Below, piece by piece: positions 26,683 through 40,586 of a stretch of DNA of 64,000 nt. Each line of letters begins with the position of its first letter. Position 1 is the stretch's first letter. The notes under the pieces were generated by a model. It was given only the letters and a program-made list of their open reading frames with translations. It had not been told where the DNA came from and made no database searches. A program made the position numbers and the translations under genes. The stretch is taken from assembly GCA_032622095.1 (NCBI GenBank), contig CP136063.1:271617426-271681425 (forward strand), given 5' to 3'. The stretch comes from Siphonodentalium dalli. Lineage: Eukaryota; Mollusca; Scaphopoda; Gadilida; Siphonodentaliidae.

Positions 26683-29600
26683 ACGCTCATTGTTAGTCTA
26701 TTCCTGGTATGTTACAAATAAAGAGCGTTCATCGTTAGTCTATTCCTGGTATGTTACAAATAAAGAACGCTCATTGTTAGTCTATTCCTGGTATGTTACA
26801 AATAAAGAGCGTTCATTGTTAGTCTATTCCTGGTATGTTACAAATAAAGAACTCTCATTGTTTGTCTATTCCTGGTATGTTACAAATAAAGAACGCTCAT
26901 CGTTAGTCTATTCCTGGTATGTTATAAATAAAGAGCGTTTATTGTTAGTCTATTCCTCGTTTGTTATAAATAGAGAGCGTTCATTGTTAGTCTATTCCTG
27001 ATATATTACACATAAAGAACGCTCATTGTTAGTCTTACTCCTGGTATGTTACAAATAAAGAATGTTCATTGCTGGTCTATTCCAGGTATGTTACACATAA
27101 AGAGCGTTCATTGTCAGTCTACTCATTGTATATTACCAATAAGAGCGTCCCTTGTTAGTATATTCATGGTATGTTACAAATAAAGATCGTTCATTGTTAG
27201 TCTTATTCCTGGTATGTTTCAAATAAAGAGCGTTCATTGTTAGTCTTACACATTGTATGTTACAAATAAAGAGCGTTCACTGTTAGTCACCTCCTGACAA
27301 ATAACCAATACTGAGCGTTCATTGTTAGTCTATTCCTGGTATGTTACCAATAAAGATCATTCATTGTTAGTCTTATTCCTGTGATGTTACAAATAAAGAG
27401 CGTTAATTGTTAGTCTATTCTTGGTATGTTACAAATAAAGAGCGTTCATTGTTAGTCTTACTCCTGGTATGTTACAAATAAAGAACGCTCATTGTTAGTC
27501 TATTCCTGGTATGTTATAAATAAAGAGCGTTCCTTGTTAGTATATTCATGGTATGTTACAAATAAAGATCGTGCATTGTTAGTCTTATTCCTGGTATGTT
27601 ACACATAAATAGCGTTCATGTTAGTCTACTCATTGTATATTACCAATAAAGAGCGTTCCTTGTTAGTCTTATTCCTTGTATGTTACAAATAAAGAACGCT
27701 CATTGTTAGTCTATTCCTGGTATGCTACAAATAAAGAACGCTCATTGTTAGTCTATTCCTGGTGTGTTACAAATAAAGAGCGTTCATTGTTAGTCTATAC
27801 CTGGTATGATACAAATAAAGAGCGTTCATTGTTAGTCTACTCATTGTATATTACCAATAAAGAGCGTTCCTTGTTAGATAATTCATGGTATGTTACAAAT
27901 AAAGAACGCTCATTGTTCGCCTATCCCTGGTATGTTACAAATAAAAAGCGTTCATCGTTAGTCTATTCCTGGTATGTTACAAATAAAGAACGCTCATTGT
28001 TAGTCTATTCCTGGTATGTTACAAATAAAGAACGCTCATTGTTCGTCTATTCCTGGTATGTTACAAATAAAGAGCGTTCATCGTTAGTCTATTCCTGGTA
28101 TGTTACAAATAAAGAACGCTCATTGTTAGTCTATTCCTGGTATGTTACAAACAAAGAGCGTTCATCGTTAGTCTATTCCTGGTATGTTACAAATAAAGAA
28201 CGCTCATTGTTTGTCTATTCCTGGTATGTTACAAATAAAGAACACTCATTGTTAGTCTATTCATGGTATGTTACAAATAAAGAGCGTTCATTGTTAGTCT
28301 ATTACAGGTATGTTACAAATAAAGAACGTTTATTGCTAATCTTATTCCTGGTATGTTACAAATAAAGAACGCTCATTTTTAGTTTTATTCCTGGTATGTT
28401 ACAAATAAAGAGCGTTCATTGTTAGTCTATTCCTGGTATGTTACAAATAAAGAGCGTTTATTGTTTGTCTATTCCTGGTATGTAACCAACAAAGAACGTC
28501 CATTGTTAGTCTTATTCCTGGTATGTTACACATAAAGAGCGTTCATTGTTAGTATATTCAATGTTTGTTACCAATAAAGACCGTTCATTGTTAGTCTTAG
28601 TCATGGTATGTTACAAATAAAGAGCGTCCCTTGTTAGTATATTCATGGTATGTTACACATAAAGATCGTTCATTGTTAGTCTTATTCCTGGCATGTTACA
28701 AATAAAGAGCGTTCATTGTTAGTCTTACACATTGTATGTTACAAATAAAGAGCGTTCATTGTTAGTCTATTCCTGGTTTGTTACAAATAAATAACGCTCA
28801 TTGTTATATAGTCTATTCTTGGTATGTTACAAATAAAGAGCGTTCATTGTTAGTCTTACTCCTGGTATGTTACAAATAAAGAACGCTCATTGTTAGTCTA
28901 TTCCTGGTATGTTACAAATAAAGAGCGTTCCTTGTTAGTATATTCATGGTATGTTACAATTAAAGAACGTGCATTGTTAGTCTTATTCCTGGTATGTTAC
29001 ACATAAAGAGCGTTCATTGTTAGTCTACTCATTGTATATTACCAATAAAGAGCGTTCCTTGTTAGAAAATTCATGGTATGTTACAAATAAAGATCGTTCA
29101 TTGTTAGTCTTATTCCTGGTATGTTACAAATAAAGAACGCTCATTGTTAGTCTATTCCTGGTATGTTACAAATAAAGAGCGTTAATTGTTAGTCTATTCC
29201 TGGTATGTAACCAACAAGGAACGTCCATTGTTAGTCTTATTCATGGTATGTTACAAATAAAGAGCGTTCATTGCTAGTCTTACTCCTGGTATGTGACACA
29301 TAAAGAACGCTCATTATTAGTCTTACTCTTGGTAGGTTACATATAAAGAGCGTTGATTGATAGTCTATTATTGGTATGTTACATATAAAGAACGCTCATT
29401 GTTAGTCTTACTCCTGGTATGTTACAAATAAAGAGTGTTCATTGTTAGTCTTACTCCTGGTATGTTACAAATAAAGAACGCTCATTGCTAGTCTATTCCT
29501 GGTATGTTACAAATAAAGAGCGTTCATTGTTAGTCTTATTCCTGGTATGTTACAAATAAATAACGCTCATTGTTAGTCTATTCCTGGTGTGTTACAAATA

Positions 29601-30173
29601 AAGAGCGTTCATTGTTAGTCTATACCTGGTATGATACAAATAAAGAGCGTTCATTGTTAGTCTACTCATTGTATATTACCAATAAAGAGCGTTCCTTGTT
29701 AGAAAGTTCATGGTATGTTACAAATAAAGAACGCTCATTTTTCGTCTATTCCTGGTATGTTACAAATAAAGAGCGTTCATCGTTAGTCTATTCCTGGTAT
29801 GTTACAAATAAAGAACGCTCATTGTTAGTCTATTCCTGGTATTTTACAAATAAAGAACGCTCATTGTTCGTCTATTCCTGGTATGTTACAAATAAAGAGC
29901 GTTCATCGTTAGTCTATTCCTGGTATGTTACAAATAAAGAACGCTCATTGTTAGTCTATTCCTGGTATGTTACAAATAAAGAGCGTTCATCGTTAGTCTA
30001 TTCCTGGTATGTTAGAAATAAAGAACGCTCATTGATTGTCTATTCCTGGTATGTTACAAATAAAGAACACTCATTGTTAGTCTATTCCTGGTATGTTATA
30101 AATAAAGAGCGTTCATTGTTAGTCTATTCATGATATATTACACATAAAGAACGCTCATTGTTAGTCTTACTCC

Positions 30174-33100
30174 TGGTATGTTACAAATAAAAAACGCTCA
30201 TTGTTCGTCTATTCCTGGTACGTTACAAATAAAGAGCGTTCATCGTTAGTCTATTCCTGGTATGTTACAAATAAAGAACGCTCATTGTTAGTCTATTCCT
30301 GGTATGTTACAAATAAAGAACGCTCATTGTTCGTCTATTCCTGGTATGTTACAAATAAAGAGCGTTCATCGTTAGTCTATTCCTGGTATGTTACAAATAA
30401 AGAACGCTCATTGATTGTCTATTCCTGGTATGTTACAAATAAAGAACACTCATTGTTAGTCTATTCCTGGTTTGTTATAAATAAAGAGCGTTCATTGTTA
30501 GTCTATTCATGATATATTACACATAAAGAACGCTCATTGTTAGTCTTACTCCTGGTATGTTACAAATAAAGAACGCTCATTGTTAGTCTTACTCCTGGTA
30601 TGTTACAAATAAAGAGCGTTCATTGTTAGTCTTACTCCTGGTATGTTACAAATAAAGAGAGTTCATTGTTAGTCTATTCCTGGTATGTTACAAATAAAGA
30701 ACCCTCATTGTTAGTCTATTCCTGGATTGTAACCAACAAAGAACGTCCATTGTTAGTCTTATTCATGGTATGTTACAAATAAAGAACGCTCATTGTTAGT
30801 CTAATCCTGGTATGTTACAAATAAAGAGCGTTCATCGTTAGTCTATTCCTGGTATGTTACAAATAAAGAACGCTCATTGTTAGTCTATTCCTGGTATGTT
30901 ACAAATAAAGAGCGTTCATTGTTAGTCTATTCCTGGTATGTTACAAATAAAGAACGCTCATTGTTTGTCTATTCCTGGTATGTTACAAATAAAGAACGCT
31001 CACCGTTAGTCTATTCCTGGTATGTTATAAATAAAGAGCGTTTATTGTTAGTCTATTCCTCGTTTGTTATAAATAAAGAGCGTACATTGTTAGTCTATTC
31101 CTGATATATTACACATAAAGAACGCTCATTGTTAGTCTTACTCCTGGTATGTTACAAATAAAGAGCGTTCATTGTTAGTCTTACTCCTGGTATGTTTCAA
31201 ATAAAGAATGTTCATTGTTAGTCTATTCCTGGTATGTTACACACAAAGAGCGTTCATTGTCAGTCTACTCATTGTATATTACCAATAAAGACCGTCCCTT
31301 GTTAGTATATTCATGGTATGTTACAAATAAAGATCGTTCATTGTTAGTCTTTTTCCTGGTATGTTACAAATAAAGAGCGTTCATTGTTAGTCTTACACAT
31401 TGTATGTTACAAATAAAGAGCGTTCACTGTTAGTCACCTCCTGACAAATAACCAATACTGAGCGTTCATTGTTAGTCTATTCCTGGTATGTTACCAATAA
31501 AGATCATTCATTGTTAGTCTTATTCCTGTGATGTTACAAATAAACAGCGTTAATTGTTAGTCTATTCTTGGTATGTTACAAATAAAGAGCGTTCATTGTT
31601 AGTCTTACTCCTGGTATGTTACAAATAAAGAACACTCATTGTTAGTCTATTCCTGGTATGTTATAAATAAAGAGCGTTCCTTGTTAGTATATTCATGGTA
31701 TGTTACAAATAAAGATCGTGCATTGTTAGTCTTATTCCTGGTATGTTACACATAAAGAGCGTTCATTGTTAGTCTACTCATTGTATATTACCAATAAAGA
31801 GCGTTCCTTGTTAGAAAATTCATGGTATGTTACAAATAAAGATCGTTCATTGTTAGTCTTATTCCTGGTATGTTACAAATAAAGAACGCTCATTGTTAGT
31901 CTATTCCTGGTATGTTACAAATAAAGAGCGTTAATTGTTAGTCTATTCCTGGTATGTAACCAACAAGGAACGTCCATTGTTAGTCTTAAGCCTGGTATGT
32001 TACAAATAAAGAACGCTCATTATTAGTCTTACTCTTGGTATGTTACATATAAAGAGCGTTGATTGATAGTCTATTATTGGTATGTTACATATAAAGAACG
32101 CTCATTGTTAGTCTTACTCCTGGTATGTTACGAATAAAGAGTGTTCATTGTTAGTCTTACTCCTGGTATGTTACAAATAAAGAACGTCCATTGCTAGTCT
32201 ATTCCTGGTATGTTACAAATAAAAAGCGTTCATTGTTAGTCTTATTCCTGGTATGTTACAAATAAATAACGCTCATTGTTAGTCTATTCCTGGTATGTTA
32301 CAAATAAAGAGCGTTCATTGTTAGTCTTATTCCTTGTATGTTACAAATAAAGAACGCTCATTGTTAGTCTATTCCTGGTATGTTACAAATCAAGAGCGTT
32401 CATTGTTAGTCTATTCCTGTTATGTTACAAATAAAGAACGCTCATTGTTATATAGTCTATTCCTAGTATGTTACAAATAAAGAGCGTTCATTGTTAGTCT
32501 TACTACTGGTATGTTACAAATAAAGAGCGTTCATTGTTAGTCTTACTCCTGGTATGTTACAAATACAGAATGTTCATTGTTAGTCTATTCCTGGTATGTT
32601 ACAAATCAAGAGTGTTCATTCTTAGTCTATTCCTGTTATGTTACAAATAAAGAACGCTCAATGTTATATAGTCTATTCCTAGTATGTTACAAATAAAGAG
32701 CGTTCATTGTTAGTCTTACTCCTGGTATGTTACAAATAAAGAACGCTCATTGTTAGTCTATTCCTGGTATGTTATAAATAAAGAGCGTTCATTGTTAGTC
32801 TTACTTCTGGTATGTTAACAATACAGAACGCTCATTGTTAGTCTTATTCCTGGTATGTTACAAATAAAGAGCGTTCATTGTTAGTCTATTCCTGGTATGT
32901 TACCAATAAAGCTCATTCATTGTTAGTCTTATTCCTGTGATGTTACAAATAAAGAGCGTTCATTGTTAGTCTATTCCTGGTTCGTTACAAATAAAGAGCG
33001 TGTATTGTTAGTCTATTCCTGGTATGTAACCATCAAAGCACGTCCATTGTTAGTCTTATTCCTGGTATGTTACACATAAAGAGCGTTCATTGTTAGTCTT

Positions 33101-36100
33101 ATTCCTGGTATGTTACAAATAAAGAACGCTCATTGTTAGTCTAGTCCTGGTATGTTACATATAAAGAACGTCCATTGTTATTCTTATTCCTGGTATGTTA
33201 CAAATAAAGAACGCTCATTGTTAGTCTATTCCTGGTATGTTACAAATAAAGAGCGTTCATTGCTAGTCTATTCCAGGTATGTTACAAATAAAGAACGTTT
33301 ATTGCTAATCTTATTCCTGGTATGTTACAAATAAAGAACGCTCATTTTTAGTTTTATTCCTGGTATGTTACAAATAAAGAGCGTTCATTGTTAGTCTATT
33401 CCTGGTATGTTACAAATAAAGAGCGTTTATTGTTTGTCTATTCCTGGTATGTAACCAACAAAGAACGTCTATTGTTAGTCTTATTCCTGGTATGTTACAC
33501 ATAAAGAGCGTTCATTGTTAGTATATTCATTGTTTGTTACCAATAAAGACCGTTCATTGTTAGTCTTAGTCATGGTATGTTACAAATAAAGAGCGTCCCG
33601 TATTAGTATATTCATGGTATGTTACACATAAAGATCGTTCATTGTTAGTCTTACACATTGTATGTTACAAATAAAGAGCGTTCATTGTTAGTCTATTCCT
33701 GGTTTGTTACAAATAAATAACGCTCATTGTTATATAGTCTATTATTGGTATGTTACAAATAAAGAGCGTTCATTGTTAGTCTTACTCCTGGTATGTTACA
33801 AATAAAGAACGCTCATTGTTAGTCTATTCCTGGTATGTTATAAATAAAGAGCGTTCCTTGTTAGTATATTCATGGTATGTTACAATTAAAGATCGTGCAT
33901 TGTTAGTCTTATTCCTGTTATGTTACACATAAAGAGCGTTCATTGTTAGTCTACTCATTGTATATTACCAATAAAGAGCGTTCCTTGTTAGAAAATTCAT
34001 GGTATGTTACAAATAAAGATCGTTCATTGTTAGTCTTATTCCTGGTATGTTACAAATAAAGAACGCTCATTGTTAGTCTATTCCTGGTATGTTACAAATA
34101 AAGAGCGTTAATTGTTAGTCTATTCCTGGTATGTAACCAACAAGGAACGTCCATTGTTAGTCTTATTCATGGTATGTTACAAATAAAGAGCGTTCATTGC
34201 TAGTCTTACTCCTGGTATGTGACAAATAAAGAACGCTCATTATTAGTCTTACTCTTGGTAGGTTACATATAAAGAGCGTTGATTGATAGTCTATTATTGG
34301 TATGTTACATATAAAGAACGCTCATTGTTAGTCTTACTCCTGGTATGTTACAAATAAAGAGTGTTCATTGTTAGTCTTACTCCTGGTATGTTACAAATAA
34401 AGAACGCTCATTGCTAGTCTATTCCTGGTATGTTACAAATAAAGAGCGTTCATTGTTAGTCTTATTCCTGGCATGTTACAAATAAATAACGCTCATTGTT
34501 AGTCTATTCCTGGTGTGTTACAAATAAAGAGCGTTCATTGTTAGTCTATACCTGGTATGATACAAATAAAGAGCGTTCATTGTTAGTCTACTCATTGTAT
34601 ATTACCAATAAAGAGCGTTCCTTGTTAGAAAATTCATGGTATGTTACAAATAAAGAACGCCCATTGTTCGTCTTTTCCTGGTATGTTACAAATAAAGAGC
34701 GTTCATCGTTAGTCTATTCCTGGTATGTTACAAATAAAGAACGCTCATTGTTAGTCTATTCCTGGTATGTTACAAATAAAGAACGCTCATTGTTCGTCTA
34801 TTCCTGGTATGTTACAAATAAAGAGCGTTCATCGTTAGTCTATTCCTGGTATGTTACAAATAAAGAACGCTCATTGTTAGTCTATTCCTGGTATGTTACA
34901 AATAAAGAGCGTTCATCGTTAGTCTATTCCTGGTATGTTACAAATAAAGAACGCTCATTGATTGTCTATTCCTGGTATGTTACAAATAAAGAACACTCAT
35001 TGTTAGTCTATTCCTGGTATGTTATAAATAAAGAGCGTTCATTGTTAGTCTATTCATGATATATTACACATAAAGAACGCTCATTGTTAGTCTTACTCCT
35101 GGTATGTTACAAATAAAGAACGCTCATTGTTAGTCTTACTCCTGGTATGTTACAAATAAAGAGCGTTCATTGTTAGTCTTACTCCTGGTATGTTACAAAT
35201 AAAGAGAGTTCATTGTTAGTCTATTCCTAGTATGTTACAAATAAAGAACCCTCTTTGTTAGTCTATTCCTGGATTGTAACCAACACAGAACGTCCATTGT
35301 TAGTCTTATTCATGGTATGTTACAAATAAAGAACGCTCATTGTTAGTCTATTCCTGGTATGTTACAAATAAAGAGCGTTCATCGTTAGTCTATTCCTGGT
35401 ATGTTACAAATAAAGAACGCTCATTGTTAGTCTATTCCTGGTATGTTACAAATAAAGAGCGTTCATTGTTAGTCTATTCCTGGTATGTTACAAATAAAGA
35501 ACTCTCATTGTTTGTCTATTCCTGGTATGTTACAAATAAAGAACGCTCATCGTTAGTCTATTCCTGGTATGTTATAAATAAAGAGCGTTTATTGTTAGTC
35601 TATTCCTCGTTTGTTATAAATAGAGAGCGTTCATTGTTAGTCTATTCCTGATATATTACACATAAAGAACGCTCATTGTTAGTCTTACTCCTGGTATGTT
35701 ACAAATAAAGAATGTTCATTGCTGGTCTATTCCAGGTATGTTACACATAAAGAGCGTTCATTGTCAGTCTACTCATTGTATATTACCAATAAGAGCGTCC
35801 CTTGTTAGTATATTCATGGTATGTTACAAATAAAGATCGTTCATTGTTAGTCTTATTCCTGGTATGTTTCAAATAAAGAGCGTTCATTGTTAGTCTTACA
35901 CATTGTATGTTACAAATAAAGAGCGTTCACTGTTAGTCACCTCCTGACAAATAACCAATACTGAGCGTTCATTGTTAGTCTATTCCTGGTATGTTACCAA
36001 TAAAGATCATTCATTGTTAGTCTTATTCCTGTGATGTTACAAATAAAGAGCGTTAATTGTTAGTCTATTCTTGGTATGTTACAAATAAAGAGCGTTCATT

Positions 36101-38824
36101 GTTATTCTTACTCCTGGTATGTTACAAATAAAGAACGCTCATTGTTAGTCTATTCCTGGTATGTTATAAATAAAGAGCGTTCCTTGTTAGTATATTCATG
36201 GTATGTTACAAATAAAGATCGTGCATTGTTAGTCTTATTCCTGGTATGTTACACATAAATAGCGTTCATGGTTAGTCTACTCATTGTATATTACCAATAA
36301 AGAGCGTTCCTTGTTAGTCTTATTCCTTGTATGTTACAAATAAAGAACGCTCATTGTTAGTCTATTCCTGGTATGCTACAAATAAAGAACGCTCATTGTT
36401 AGTCTATTCCTGGTGTGTTACAAATAAAGAGCGTTCATTGTTAGTCTATACCTGGTATGATACAAATAAAGAGCGTTCATTGTTAGTCTACTCATTGTAT
36501 ATTACCAATAAAGAGCGTTCCTTGTTAGATAATTCATGGTATGTTACAAATAAAGAACGCTCATTGTTCGCCTATCCCTGGTATGTTACAAATAAAAAGC
36601 GTTCATCGTTAGTCTATTCCTGGTATGTTACAAATAAAGAACGCTCATTGTTAGTCTATTCCTGGTATGTTACAAATAAAGAACGCTCATTGTTCGTCTA
36701 TTCCTGGTATGTTACAAATAAAGAGCGTTCATCGTTAGTCTATTCCTGGTATGTTACAAATAAAGAACGCTCATTGTTAGTCTATTCCTGGTATGTTACA
36801 AACAAAGAGCGTTCATCGTTAGTCTATTCCTGGTATGTTACAAATAAAGAACGCTCATTGTTTGTCTATTCCTGGTATGTTACAAATAAAGAACACTCAT
36901 TGTTAGTCTATTCATGGTATGTTACAAATAAAGAGCGTTCATTGTTAGTCTATTACAGGTATGTTACAAATAAAGAACGTTTATTGCTAATCTTATTCCT
37001 GGTATGTTACAAATAAAGAACGCTCATTTTTAGTTTTATTCCTGGTATGTTACAAATAAAGAGCGTTCATTGTTAGTCTATTCCTGGTATGTTACAAATA
37101 AAGAGCGTTTATTGTTTGTCTATTCCTGGTATGTAACCAACAAAGAACGTCCATTGTTAGTCTTATTCCTGGTATGTTACACATAAAGAGCGTTCATTGT
37201 TAGTATATTCAATGTTTGTTACCAATAAAGACCGTTCATTGTTAGTCTTAGTCATGGTATGTTACAAATAAAGAGCGTCCCTTGTTAGTATATTCATGGT
37301 ATGTTACACATAAAGATCGTTCATTGTTAGTCTTATTCCTGGCATGTTACAAATAAAGAGCGTTCATTGTTAGTCTTACACATTGTATGTTACAAATAAA
37401 GAGCGTTCATTGTTAGTCTATTCCTGGTTTGTTACAAATAAATAACGCTCATTGTTATATAGTCTATTCTTGGTATGTTACAAATAAAGAGCGTTCATTG
37501 TTAGTCTTACTCCTGGTATGTTACAAATAAAGAACGCTCATTGTTAGTCTATTCCTGGTATGTTACAAATAAAGAGCGTTCCTTGTTAGTATATTCATGG
37601 TATGTTACAATTAAAGATCGTGCATTGTTAGTCTTATTCCTGGTATGTTACACATAAAGAGCGTTCATTGTTAGTCTACTCATTGTATATTACCAATAAA
37701 GAGCGTTCCTTGTTAGAAAATTCATGGTATGTTACAAATAAAGATCGTTCATTGTTAGTCTTATTCCTGGTATGTTACAAATAAAGAACGCTCATTGTTA
37801 GTCTATTCCTGGTATGTTACAAATAAAGAGCGTTAATTGTTAGTCTATTCCTGGTATGTAACCAACAAGGAACGTCCATTGTTAGTCTTATTCATGGTAT
37901 GTTACAAATAAAGAGCGTTCATTGCTAGTCTTACTCCTGGTATGTGACACATAAAGAACGCTCATTATTAGTCTTACTCTTGGTAGGTTACATATAAAGA
38001 GCGTTGATTGATAGTCTATTATTGGTATGTTACATATAAAGAACGCTCATTGTTAGTCTTACTCCTGGTATGTTACAAATAAAGAGTGTTCATTGTTAGT
38101 CTTACTCCTGGTATGTTACAAATAAAGAACGCTCATTGCTAGTCTATTCCTGGTATGTTACAAATAAAGAGCGTTCATTGTTAGTCTTATTCCTGGTATG
38201 TTACAAATAAATAACGCTCATTGTTAGTCTATTCCTGGTGTGTTACAAATAAAGAGCGTTCATTGTTAGTCTATACCTGGTATGATACAAATAAAGAGCG
38301 TTCATTGTTAGTCTACTCATTGTATATTACCAATAAAGAGCGTTCCTTGTTAGAAAGTTCATGGTATGTTACAAATAAAGAACGCTCATTGTTCGTCTAT
38401 TCCTGGTATGTTACAAATAAAGAGCGTTCATCGTTAGTCTATTCCTGGTATGTTACAAATAAAGAACGCTCATTGTTAGTCTATTCCTGGTATTTTACAA
38501 ATAAAGAACGCTCATTGTTCGTCTATTCCTGGTATGTTACAAATAAAGAGCGTTCATCGTTAGTCTATTCCTGGTATGTTACAAATAAAGAACGCTCATT
38601 GTTAGTCTATTCCTGGTATGTTACAAATAAAGAGCGTTCATCGTTAGTCTATTCCTGGTATGTTAGAAATAAAGAACGCTCATTGATTGTCTATTCCTGG
38701 TATGTTACAAATAAAGAACACTCATTGTTAGTCTATTCCTGGTATGTTATAAATAAAGAGCGTTCATTGTTAGTCTATTCATGATATATTACACATAAAG
38801 AACGCTCATTGTTAGTCTTACTCC
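30174..38824 (+). repeat. Compound repeat copy 3 (about 8.65 kb)
   Basis: This is a full-length copy without the 1,143-bp loss: the monomer runs at 34,496 and 35,340 correspond to 18,339 and 19,183 in copy 1. It aligns to copy 2 at +7,507 up to about 34,189 and at +8,650 after that (+8,651 after one inserted G in GTTCATGGTTAG near 36,268). It aligns to the right-hand copy at +18,623. Its right-hand part overlaps the first 4.28-kb unit, because the 4.28-kb repeats grew out of this end. Confidence 0.82.
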
Positions 38825-40586
38825 TGGTATGTTACAAATAAAGAACGCTCATTGTTAGTCTTACTCCTGGTATGTTACAAATAAAGAGCGTTCATTGTTA
38901 GTCTTACTCCTGGTATGTTACAAATAAAGAGAGTTCATTGTTAGTCTATTCCTGGTATGTTACAAATAAAGAACCCTCATTGTTAGTCTATTCCTGGATT
39001 GTAACCAACAAAGAACGTCCATTGTTAGTCTTATTCATGGTATGTTACAAATAAAGAACGCTCATTGTTAGTCTATTCCTGGTATGTTACAAATAAAGAG
39101 CGTTCATCGTTAGTCTATTCCTGGTATGTTACAAATAAAGAACGCTCATTGTTAGTCTATTCCTGGTATGTTACAAATAAAGAGCGTTCATTGTTAGTCT
39201 ATTCCTGGTATGTTACAAATAAAGAACGCTCATTGTTTGTCTATTCCTGGTATGTTACAAATAAAGAACGCTCACCGTTAGTCTATTCCTGGTATGTTAT
39301 AAATAAAGAGCGTTTATTGTTAGTCTATTCCTCGTTTGTTATAAATAAAGAGCGTACATTGTTAGTCTATTCCTGATATATTACACATAAAAAACGCTCA
39401 TTGTTAGTCTTACTCCTGGTATGTTAACAAATAAAGAGCGTTCATTGTTAGTCTTACTCCTGGTATGTTTCAAATAAAGAATGTTCATTGTTAGTCTATT
39501 CCTGGTATGTTACACACAAAGAGCGTTCATTGTCAGTCTACTCATTGTATATTACCAATAAAGACCGTCCCTTGTTAGTATATTCATGGTATGTTACAAA
39601 TAAAGATCGTTCATTGTTAGTCTTATTCCTGGTATGTTACAAATAAAGAGCGTTCATTGTTAGTCTTACACATTGTATGTTACAAATAAAGAGCGTTCAC
39701 TGTTAGTCACCTCCTGACAAATAACCAATACTGAGCGTTCATTGTTAGTCTATTCCTGGTATGTTACCAATAAAGATCATTCATTGTTAGTCTTATTCCT
39801 GTGATGTTACAAATAAAGAGCGTTAATTGTTAGTCTATTCTTGGTATGTTACAAATAAAGAGCGTTCATTGTTAGTCTTACTCCTGGTATGTTACAAATA
39901 AAGAACACTCATTGTTAGTCTATTCCTGGTATGTTATAAATAAAGAGCGTTCCTTGTTAGTATATTCATGGTATGTTACAAATAAAGATCGTGCATTGTT
40001 AGTCTTATTCCTGGTATGTTACACATAATTATAAAGAGCGTTCATTGTTAGTCTACTCATTGTATATTACCAATAAAGAGCGTTCCTTGTTAGAAAATTC
40101 ATGGTAGGTTACAAATAAAGATCGTTCATTGTTAGTCTTATTCCTGGTATGTTACAAATAAAGAACGCTCATTGTTAGTCTATTCCTGTTATGTTACAAA
40201 TAAAGAGCGTTAATTGTTAGTCTATTCCTGGTATGTAACCAACAAGGAACGTCCATTGTTAGTCTTACTCCTGGTATGTTACAAATAAAGAACGCTCATT
40301 ATTAGTCTTACTCTTGGTATGTTACATATAAAGAGCGTTGATTGATAGTCTATTATTGGTATGTTACATATAAAGAACGCTCATTGTTAGTCTTACTCCT
40401 GGTATGTTACAAATAAAGAGTGTTCATTGTTAGTCATACTCCTGGTATGTTACAAATAAAGAACGCTCATTGCTAGTCTATTCCTGGTATGTTACAAATA
40501 AAAAGCGTTCATTGTTAGTCTTATTCCTGGTATGTTACAAATAAATAACGCTCATTGTTAGTCTATTCCTGGTATGTTACAAATAA
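36301..40586 (+). repeat. 4,286-bp higher-order repeat, unit 1
   Basis: This unit runs from the AGAGCGTTCCTTGTTAG monomer at 36,301 to the equivalent AGAGCGTTCATTGTTAG at 40,587. Internal landmarks repeat at +4,286 (37,023 to 41,309; 38,221 to 42,507; 39,065 to 43,351). It is 6 bp longer than its neighbour because of a 6-bp insertion at about 40,028 (CACATAATTATAAAGAGCG where others read CACATAAAGAGCG). It contains one divergent marker at 39,708. Confidence 0.83.

Larger units (their letters stand above)
22667..30173 (+). repeat. Compound repeat copy 2, 7,507-bp chimera
   Basis: This copy is 1,143 bp (27 monomers) shorter than its neighbours because the run of monomers seen at 18.0-19.13 kb in copy 1 is absent near 26.64-26.68 kb. 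Its left part carries variants private to copy 3: GTCTTTTTCCTGG at about 23,840 and 31,344, GAACGTCCATTGCTAG at about 24,675 and 32,182, and CTGTTATGTTACAC at about 26,408 and 33,915. Its right part carries variants private to copy 1: GTTCATGTTAG, TTAAAGAACGTGC, and the CATTTTTCGTC monomer at 29.73 kb. It is therefore a hybrid of copy-3 left and copy-1 right. Confidence 0.85.

Noticed and set aside
19131-34144. Near-identical 7,507-bp copies as an assembly duplication error
   Set aside because: Provisionally set aside because the copies have different outer flanks and a coherent chimeric junction, but raw reads would be needed to exclude a mis-assembly.
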